This document shows, one piece after another, positions 57,932 through 64,000 of a stretch of DNA of 64,000 nt. How positions within the stretch are numbered: the first letter of the stretch is position 1; every line of letters begins with the position of its first letter. Position numbers and translations under genes: made by a program. This DNA is from Sphingomonas trueperi (GTDB lineage Bacteria > Pseudomonadota > Alphaproteobacteria > Sphingomonadales > Sphingomonadaceae), in contig NZ_JAATJB010000003.1 of the NCBI RefSeq assembly GCF_011927635.1, positions 363,451 through 427,450 of the forward strand. Reading direction: 5' to 3'. A model generated the notes under the pieces. That model saw only the letters and a list, made by a program, of their open reading frames with translations. It did no database searches and had not been told where the DNA came from.

Positions 57932-58219
57932 CCGGAGCACGATACATTTGCGCCGTAGAGATGCGGTACGGTCGAAGACCATGACCTGCGCAACCGGACG
58001 ACCGCCGATGCGACCGCCATGGCCTCCCTCTCCCGCAGCACCAGAAGCAGATCCCGTGCGGCGATCGTAGAGCGCGGGCGCTTGCCGCTCGCCATGTTGA
58101 TGAAACCGAGCGGCCGGCGAACCCTCCGCATCGTGACCGGCGAACGGCCTTGCGCTGCGATCTTGGAATGCCCTTCGTCCGCACCGCTTCGAAGCCGCTG
58201 GAGGCAGCGACGATCGCGG

Positions 58220-58963
58220 TTACCCGATCGCGTTTGTGCTAGACTGCGGCGCCGGGAGCCCCGAGAGCACGGGCTCCTGCACGGCAGGGCCGTCCAACTC
58301 GGCGGCGTGCCACGGATAGGGCGAGATCGCGCCGGGCGTCTTGCCCCCCAGGTCGGCTGCGAAGCCGTGGTTCACGTCGCGGTGATGCGCTTCATCGGCG
58401 CGCACTACCAGTACCACGTCGCGCAGCGTGGCACTTTCGGGCAGCCCCCAATAGCGGCATGCGATCGCCGGCGCGGGCACGTTGGCGCTGCGCCCCGCAT
58501 CGATTTCCGCGAGATAATGGGTGTAGCTGATCACCGCCTCTTCCTCGAAATAGCCGACCAGCCGGTGTGCGGTCTTGGGGCTGATCAGGTAGAGGGCGAA
58601 GAAGAAAATGTAGAATAGCCACTGGACAATGAGCACGATGAGCCGCTCGAACAGGGTCGGCTTGCACACCTCCAGGAAGGTCATGAGGTGCATGCGTTCG
58701 TTCTCGGCCTCTTCCATAAGGATGCGGATCCAGCCCCGATCGGACTTCATCTGTCGCAGGCACCGCAGATGGGTGAGTGTGGCACCGACCATGCCAGGCA
58801 CCGCCGCCACCGTTTCCAGCACGATGGCGCGGTGGCCGTAGCGCTTGGCAAAGAAAGTGTCGGCGAAGAACCGCAGCAGCCTCGTCACGGCCAGCGCGAA
58901 GCGATCGGAACCGCCATGGGCAGGGTGATGGATGGAAAGGTCAATCTCGGGGGGACGGCGCAT
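58220..58963 (-). CDS. aox: alternative oxidase (di-iron quinol oxidase)
   Basis: A 247-residue cyanide-insensitive ubiquinol oxidase, which reduces O2 without pumping protons. All four iron-binding signatures are present: LETVAAVPG (Glu50), NERMHL (Glu89, His92), FEEEA (about Glu141) and RADEAHH (Glu191, His194). Bacterial AOX is uncommon but is known from Novosphingobium. The ATG with CAGGAG upstream is chosen; the frame is open far upstream without similarity. It gives the cell a second quinol oxidase besides CyoABCD. Confidence 0.94.
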   Translation of the reverse strand: MRRPPEIDLSIHHPAHGGSDRFALAVTRLLRFFADTFFAKRYGHRAIVLETVAAVPGMVGATLTHLRCLRQMKSDRGWIRILMEEAENERMHLMTFLEVCKPTLFERLIVLIVQWLFYIFFFALYLISPKTAHRLVGYFEEEAVISYTHYLAEIDAGRSANVPAPAIACRYWGLPESATLRDVVLVVRADEAHHRDVNHGFAADLGGKTPGAISPYPWHAAELDGPAVQEPVLSGLPAPQSSTNAIG

Positions 58964-58980
58964 GATGGCACTCCTGAAGG

Positions 58981-59436
58981 CTATGAAGTCGGGCGCGGCA
59001 CGCAGCCAGGCCAGTGGCTGGAAACCGACGCAGCGGGACCAGTTGGCCGAACAAGTGCGCGGTCGGGCCACGCGACGATCTTGACCTCGCGTGGGCTGCA
59101 CTCGGCACCTCCAGTCCCATCGTCGAACGCGGCGGATGTACCTGCGTCGATCGATTCGGCGACGTGAGCGGGGGTGACGCTCGCCCGCAGCCAAGGCGTG
59201 CCGGACCACCAGAGCGTCCGGCCCTGACCGATGACCTGGCAAAGCAGCAACAGGCCGGCGGTCGCCGACGCAATCGTGAGGAAATCGCGCGGCGCGAAAG
59301 CGGCGCTCTTCTCGCTGGGCGGCAGTGGCAGGGCGACGCCAAGGCAAGTTCGAGTGCGTGCAGGCCCCATAGTCCGCTGTTGACCAGCACCTCGACGGGG
59401 ACAAGCCGAGCCAGTGGCGTACCGATCCCATGCCAA
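58981..59436 (-). pseudogene. possible decayed small membrane protein frame
   Basis: No family recognised. One frame reads [19 protein letters not shown] and stops making sense near 59338; another continues [20 protein letters not shown] and a helix [20 protein letters not shown] single missing base at about 59337-59342 would join them into one protein of some 130 residues. It lies just upstream of aox on the same strand. Weak evidence; it may be non-coding. Confidence 0.3.
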
Positions 59437-59679
59437 TCACGCGCTGAGCGGCTTTGCCTTGGGTGGGAAGGCCTGCATCAGAGAGTAGGTGCCGAGCGTG
59501 ACGAGCGCGGCGGCGGCAATCCCGCTGGTCGCGCGGACGAACACCGCCGCCCAGAAGCCGGCGAAGCCGAAATGGAGCAGCCCCGCGAACGCGTAGAGAC
59601 CGAGGAAAAAGCCGGTCACTTGCGGGATGCCGAATTGGGCCCGCGCCTTGACGAGCGAAAGGTTGGCGCTCGCATTCAT
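59437..59679 (-). CDS. small hydrophobic protein, possibly truncated
   Basis: An 80-residue frame with two helices ([22 protein letters not shown] and [19 protein letters not shown]) and a basic end. No function recognised. The open frame continues upstream into the hairpin at 59730-59780, so the true 5' end may have been lost to an insertion; the ATG giving MNASANLS has no good ribosome site. Confidence 0.4.
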   Translation of the reverse strand: MNASANLSLVKARAQFGIPQVTGFFLGLYAFAGLLHFGFAGFWAAVFVRATSGIAAAALVTLGTYSLMQAFPPKAKPLSA

Positions 59680-59729
59680 CACGACATAGATTGCGGGCGA
59701 GGGCGGGACGCGAGTGACTGTTAGTGCGT

Positions 59730-59780
59730 CTAAGAGACCGTTTGGAAATGCGCCTGGGCGCATTCCAAACAGGCTCTAAG
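59730..59780. repeat. IS/MITE-like imperfect hairpin
   Basis: About 24-base imperfect arms (left TAAGAGACCGTTTGGAAATG, right CATTCCAAACAGGCTCTAAG) meet at a TGGG centre. The ends look like insertion-sequence termini facing each other with no transposase between, as left by a MITE or a collapsed IS. It separates the small hydrophobic frame from the TolB-like regulator gene. Confidence 0.55.
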
Positions 59781-59827
59781 GGCTCCGAGGGCCCTCTTCG
59801 ACTAACCCGTTGACGTCGAAGCGCGTT

Positions 59828-60661
59828 TCATGCGATCTCCCGGATGCATCGTTCCCGCACCGCGGAACGCGGGAGCCGTTCGAGGATCGCCTCGGCCATG
59901 CGTTCCTGCACGTCGAGGCCGCCTTCGCCGACGATGTCGATGCGATCCGACCAGAGGATTCGCCCGCATCGACTGGAAAGTTCCACGCATACGCGATGTA
60001 CTTCCTGCATCCGCCGGATCGTGCCGTGCAGCACCAGGGCCGCGCCGGCATGCGTGGCGACTTCGTCGAGCGAATAGCGGCTCTCGCGAAACTGGAACAT
60101 GATCGCTCTCGGCACGACGCGGAGATGCGCATCACGCTCCGCCGCGTAGATGATCTCGTCCGTCACACCCGCCGCAAAGGCCTTTTCGTGAATGCAGAGT
60201 GCGGTGAACGGCAGCACCGCCAGTATCGGCGGCTCCAGCGCCGCGCCGGGGGCATCGGCGGCGATGCACCGCGCATCCTGCCGCAGGCGAAAGCTCGGCG
60301 CATAGCCTCCCGTCGGAATCGACACGATCACCGCGTCTTCACGACCCACACCGGCATAATAGGCGGCAAGCTTCCGCCGCAATCGGCGCGCCTCCACGCG
60401 CACGGCGGAATCGATCCTCGGGTCATACTCTATGACACCACCATAGAGTTCGACGCCGATCACCAACTCCTTCAGCGTCGCCGCGCGGCCCGCCAGCGCT
60501 TCCTCCACCACGAAGTGCAGAAAGGCGTACAGCTTGTCCGAACCGGTGAACGCATGGGCGCGAAGCCGTTCCAGCTGTGCCCGCACTTGCTCCGGCGTTG
60601 GCCGATGAGTCGTCTCCCCGGCGCCGGCGTCGACCGGCGCCGCAATCTCCACGAGGCGCAT
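59828..60661 (-). CDS. regulator-like protein with TolB/FlgO-like domain
   Basis: A 277-residue soluble protein. The N-terminal part (TGSDKLYAFLHFVVEEALAG, ELVIGVELYGG, YDPRIDSAVRVEARRLRRKLAAYY and IPTGGYAPSFR) is a domain often fused to TolB-like and TPR modules; the second half (ILAVLPFTALCIHEKAFAAG...TDEIIYAA) is the TolB-like nucleotide-cyclase-associated fold. The usual C-terminal TPR repeats are missing, so it is short for this type. It is divergent from the STAND regulator; its role is unknown. Confidence 0.7.
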   Translation of the reverse strand: MRLVEIAAPVDAGAGETTHRPTPEQVRAQLERLRAHAFTGSDKLYAFLHFVVEEALAGRAATLKELVIGVELYGGVIEYDPRIDSAVRVEARRLRRKLAAYYAGVGREDAVIVSIPTGGYAPSFRLRQDARCIAADAPGAALEPPILAVLPFTALCIHEKAFAAGVTDEIIYAAERDAHLRVVPRAIMFQFRESRYSLDEVATHAGAALVLHGTIRRMQEVHRVCVELSSRCGRILWSDRIDIVGEGGLDVQERMAEAILERLPRSAVRERCIREIA

Positions 60662-60793
60662 ACACTATCTCCCGGCGCGAAACGGCACGGACGTCGAGCA
60701 ATCCAGGTCTACGTCCGTGCTCGGGTCCGGATAGCCGAAGCGCCCAAAAGCCCCGACTTAACAGGTGCCAAACGCTGCTAATTCGCGCATACG

Positions 60794-60805
60794 GTTAGCG
60801 CTAAC
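60794..60805. promoter_or_regulatory. GTTAGCGCTAAC palindrome
   Basis: A perfect 12-base palindrome, 46 bases before the STAND regulator start, in the interval divergent from the TolB-like gene. This is the core typical of LacI-family operators in Caulobacter and sphingomonads. No LacI gene lies in the window. Confidence 0.6.
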
Positions 60806-60851
60806 GTGTCTGCGGGGGGACGTAGGTGGGTCGGCTAGACGCCAGACGGTC

Positions 60852-63614
60852 ATGAGCGAGCGGAGCATCCGGTTCGGCTCGTTCGAGCTTCGGCCGGAAC
60901 GAGGGCAATTGCTGAGTGGCGGCGTCCGCGTCGGCCTGGGGTCGCGTGCGCTCGCGATTCTGGTGCTGCTTGCCGAGCGCGCCGGCGAGGTCGTCGCGGT
61001 GCAGGAAATCACCGATCGCGTCTGGCCGAACATTTTCGTCCAGGAAAACAATCTGCGCGTGCACATCACCGCGATCCGGCGCGCCCTGCGGGCCGGGGCG
61101 GAGGACGATATCGAGATCGTCAATGTGCCCGGCCGCGGCTATCGGCTGCGCGCCGACGTGACCATCGAGGCGACAGGCGAGCAAGCGCCCGAGGCGACGA
61201 TGTCTGCGGAAATCCGCCCGCTTCCGCTTCCGTTGCAGATCAACCGCCTGATCGGCCGCGAGTCTTGCGTGACCGAGGTGGTGGAATGCATCGCGCGCCA
61301 TCGGCTTGTTACGATCGTCGGCCCAGGCGGCATCGGCAAGACCAGCGTGGCGCTGGCGGCACTTACGGAGCTCCGAACCCGTACCGCCGTCTGCTTCGTC
61401 GATCTGACGAACTGCACGTCCCTTGCACACGTCGCCACCGCCACGGCCGCGGCGCTCCAAAGCCCGATGGGCCAGGACACGACGCCCGCCGTGCTGGTGG
61501 AACGCCTGCGCGCAGCCGAACTCGTCCTCCTGATCGACAATTGCGAGCATCTCATCGACATCGCGGCCAAGGCTGCAGAGGCGCTGCTGCACTCCTGCTC
61601 CCGCGTGAGGCTGTTGGCGACCAGCCGCGAACCGCTGCGGGTGCCGGGGGAAGTGCGAGTGCATCTCCAGCCACTGCCTGTACCCGGCGCCGCAGACGCG
61701 GTTGAGACGATTGCCAGCAACCCCTCGGTCGCGCTGTTCGCAGAGCGTGCCGCGGCAGCGGCTGGCGGATTCCGGCTGGCCGAGGAGAATGCCCGACAGG
61801 TAGCAGCGGTGTGTCGCTCGCTCGACGGGCTGCCGCTGGCGCTTGAACTGGCGGCGGCGGCGATGCCGATGGTGGGGCTGGAGGGGCTGTCCACCGGGTT
61901 GGTTGGGCGCCTGTCGCTCCTGTCCTTTGGTCGACGCACGCTCGCGCGGCACGAAACGCTCGAAGCGATGCTGGACTGGAGCTTCGAACTGCTCGCGCCC
62001 GACGAGCGGCTGATATTAGGTTGTCTCAGCCTGTTCCGCTCCACCTTCGATCTTGCCGCCGCCGTGCAGGTGGCGACGCCGAATGGGGCGGAGGATGCGC
62101 GCGCTGCTCAGGCCATTCTGCAACTTGCCGCCAAGTCGCTGCTGTTCATCGAGCCGTCCCGGCAAGGGGTCGCCTATCGCCTGCTGGAGACGACCAAGGC
62201 CTATGCGCGGCGCAAGCTCGAGGGCTCCGGTCATGCGGAAATCGCGGCGCGCCGGCATGCCGAATGGGTCGGGATGCTGCTGGATCGCGCCCAGGCCGAT
62301 TGGCTGCGGATGGATCGCGCCGCCTGGTGGGAACGATATGGCAACGCGATCGACGACGTCCGCGCGGCGCTGGTGTGGTCGCTCGGCGAGGCCGGGGACA
62401 AGCGGCTGGGCGTCCGCCTCATCCTGGCTTCCGCGCCGCTTTGGCTCGGCATGTCGCAATTCGCCGAATATCATCGCTGGCTGCAGCAAGCGCTCGCCAC
62501 GCTGGACGCGCTCGGCCAGCGCGGCGGGGCCGAGGAGATCCAGCTGCAGGTCGGCCTGTGCGTGCTGTTGTTCAACGCCGACCGGCCCGGCGAAGGGTTC
62601 GTGCGCGCGGCGACACAGGTGTTGCGCATTGCCAAGAAGATCGGCGATCCGGTGGCCCGGGCGACAGCGCTGTGGTTGCTTTCGGGGCAACGGGGGATCA
62701 TGGGCGATCATCCCGCATCGCTGACGCTCGCGCAGCAGATGTTGGCGCCCGGAAGCACGGATGTCGACCGCGACCTGCAGCATTTCGCCCAGCGGGTGGT
62801 CGCCGGGATGACCTTCCGCGTGGGGCGCATGGAAGAAGCGGCGGCAATCGGGGCAGAGCTGGTCCGCCAATGCAGCGATCGCACCGCCTATGGCGCGGTG
62901 CTTCGCTACGATCATTCGACGATATTGCGGGGCAACCACAGCGTCACGCTGGCGGTGCAGGGCCGGCTGGACAGCGCCCGGGCGCTTGTCATGGAAACGG
63001 TGATCGATGGCCGGCGGCTGCGCAATCCCAGTTCGTTCTGCTATCTGCTGAGCAGCGCGGCCTGCCCGATCGCGCTGTGGCTGGGCGACGACGAACTGGC
63101 CCGGCACTATGCCGATCTGCTCGGCTGCGTGGCAGATGAAAACCGCTTCACCTACATGGCCGAACTCGCTGCATGGTTTTCGCGGATCGCCGACCTGCGC
63201 ATGGGCAAGCCGCTACAGCCGTTTCCGATCGACCGAATCCGCCCCCCCTTGCCGCACGACAAGGATGTTTTCATCACCGCTTGCGCAGCGCTGTGCGATG
63301 CGGAAGCGACCGCGCGGGCAGAAGCTAGCGCGCCTCACTGGGCAACTGCCGAGATCCTGCGGGCTGATGGCGAGAATCGGCTGCGCGCCGGCGATGCGGT
63401 GGCCGGGCGCGCGCAGTTCGAGCGGGCGCTGGCGATCGCGGAGACGCAGGGCGCCGGACTATGGGCGCTACGAGCCGCGACATCGCTGGCCCGCTTGGTG
63501 ACGCCGGACGCAGCGGCGCGCATTCTGGTACCCGCACTCGCGCGTATCGAAGGCGATGAGCATTATCCGGACGTACGGGCGGCGCGCGCCTTGTTGCCGG
63601 AGTTGACCAGCTAA
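60852..63614 (+). CDS. winged-helix STAND ATPase transcriptional regulator
   Basis: A 920-residue regulator. Residues 5-102 form an OmpR-type winged helix (GSRALAILVLLAERAG; VQENNLRVHITAIRRALR; IVNVPGRGYRL). A STAND/NB-ARC-like ATPase follows: P-loop VGPGGIGKTS (157-166), Walker B LVLLIDNCEHL, ATSREPL and GLPLALELAAA. The C-terminal half is helical and repeat-like, suited to ligand sensing. Proteins of this layout are one-component regulators of unknown signal. The ATG giving MSERSIRF is favoured; an upstream ATG is in frame at 60765. Confidence 0.88.
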   Translation: MSERSIRFGSFELRPERGQLLSGGVRVGLGSRALAILVLLAERAGEVVAVQEITDRVWPNIFVQENNLRVHITAIRRALRAGAEDDIEIVNVPGRGYRLRADVTIEATGEQAPEATMSAEIRPLPLPLQINRLIGRESCVTEVVECIARHRLVTIVGPGGIGKTSVALAALTELRTRTAVCFVDLTNCTSLAHVATATAAALQSPMGQDTTPAVLVERLRAAELVLLIDNCEHLIDIAAKAAEALLHSCSRVRLLATSREPLRVPGEVRVHLQPLPVPGAADAVETIASNPSVALFAERAAAAAGGFRLAEENARQVAAVCRSLDGLPLALELAAAAMPMVGLEGLSTGLVGRLSLLSFGRRTLARHETLEAMLDWSFELLAPDERLILGCLSLFRSTFDLAAAVQVATPNGAEDARAAQAILQLAAKSLLFIEPSRQGVAYRLLETTKAYARRKLEGSGHAEIAARRHAEWVGMLLDRAQADWLRMDRAAWWERYGNAIDDVRAALVWSLGEAGDKRLGVRLILASAPLWLGMSQFAEYHRWLQQALATLDALGQRGGAEEIQLQVGLCVLLFNADRPGEGFVRAATQVLRIAKKIGDPVARATALWLLSGQRGIMGDHPASLTLAQQMLAPGSTDVDRDLQHFAQRVVAGMTFRVGRMEEAAAIGAELVRQCSDRTAYGAVLRYDHSTILRGNHSVTLAVQGRLDSARALVMETVIDGRRLRNPSSFCYLLSSAACPIALWLGDDELARHYADLLGCVADENRFTYMAELAAWFSRIADLRMGKPLQPFPIDRIRPPLPHDKDVFITACAALCDAEATARAEASAPHWATAEILRADGENRLRAGDAVAGRAQFERALAIAETQGAGLWALRAATSLARLVTPDAAARILVPALARIEGDEHYPDVRAARALLPELTS

Positions 63615-64000
63615 CGCCGGGTCACGTCCCCGGGAGACATCGGCAGCTACGTCGTCTTCCATTCGTCACAGAAAGAAGCCCCCTTGCGTACTCACCAAGG
63701 CAGGAACAATGCTGGAAATCATCCTACGCTTCTTGGGTGCTAGCGGCGCGTTGCTCTTCTTTGGGAAAGCTAGTCCAATTCAGAAGAGAGCGCTGGAGTA
63801 TGAGAATTGGAGATTGATACGGCAGGTCAGCGGTTGGCGCCGGAGCCGGTACTTGCGCGGCTGCGGGAGCCGCAAGTACCGGTCGGGCGGTGACCTGCCT
63901 CCCGCTGGTCCTGCAGTCATAACGAGAGTCCGCCGGTTTGATATTCGTGGTGCGCCACCGGCACAAGCGCGCCGGGCGTGACGCCTCCGTCTTGCAGGAA
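63615..64000. other. end of window without a convincing gene
   Basis: The 386 bases after the STAND gene are less GC-rich at first. A 90-codon frame from 63709 (MLEIILRFLGASGALLFFGK, after AGGAAC) has one hydrophobic start but then reads through a hairpin into low-complexity Arg/Pro; I would not call it without homology. Confidence 0.5.
63846..63882. repeat. 12-base inverted repeat hairpin
   Basis: CCGGTACTTGCG and CGCAAGTACCGG are perfect inverted arms with a 13-base centre. There is no T-run, so it is not a clear terminator; it may be a REP-type or site-specific recombination feature. Confidence 0.6.

Noticed and set aside
63709..63981. A 90-codon frame near the window end
   Set aside because: It crosses a perfect hairpin and ends in low-complexity Arg/Pro; only its first 25 residues look protein-like.

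Overview
The window is a high-GC alphaproteobacterial chromosome segment, most likely from a sphingomonad (Sphingomonas/Novosphingobium group). The evidence is a single-chain double-domain Hfq, a D-mannonate dehydratase with every catalytic residue of the Novosphingobium enzyme at the same residue number, an ntrYX-hfq-hflX-mazG order, several TonB-dependent receptors, and a bamA-skp-fabZ cluster without lpxD and lpxA, which fits a group that uses glycosphingolipids in place of LPS. I see no rRNA, tRNA or CRISPR array.

Layout. 1-7.4 kb: nitrogen/redox regulators ntrY (5' cut by the window edge) and ntrX, tandem hfq, hflX, a REP-like inverted pair, mazG and an MFS transporter. 7.5-14.2 kb: one tightly coupled operon for a bo3-type quinol oxidase (cyoABCD), a SURF1 assembly factor and the RegB/RegA redox two-component system. 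14.2-19.8 kb: a tandem TetR regulator divergent from an acyl-CoA dehydrogenase / zinc alcohol dehydrogenase / APH-like kinase / SDR operon that resembles 4-hydroxyacid (levulinate-type) catabolism. 19.9-23.7 kb: manD, then a phospholipid block (a PmtA-like methyltransferase, psd, pssA). 23.5-23.9 kb: a small one-helix membrane protein behind two perfect GTTC-N7-GTTC LexA boxes. 24-35.7 kb: the classic rpsB-tsf-pyrH-frr-uppS-cdsA-dxr-rseP-bamA-skp-fabZ housekeeping run, then a small membrane protein and rpmE.

35.8-38 kb holds a quinone-oxidoreductase-like enzyme and a LysR regulator. From about 38 to 58 kb most genes point to transition metals and outer-membrane uptake: an ABC exporter-like ATPase with two permeases, an AcpA-type phosphatase, MerC, DUF1826, a CobW/ZigA GTPase with a His-rich loop, an M1 peptidase, a DmeR (RcnR-type) regulator with a frameshifted DmeF efflux pump, PepSY protein, two TonB-dependent receptors, a NiCoT permease, a DUF1289 protein and an M14 carboxypeptidase. 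A 355-base divergent control region with two dyads separates the two receptor operons. I read this as a metal/metallophore (possibly metal-peptide) acquisition and homeostasis island.

58-64 kb is more accessory: an alternative oxidase (a second terminal quinol oxidase in the window), decayed or unrecognised small frames, an IS/MITE-like hairpin, two divergent winged-helix regulators (one TolB-like, one STAND ATPase) and a 386-base end without a convincing gene.
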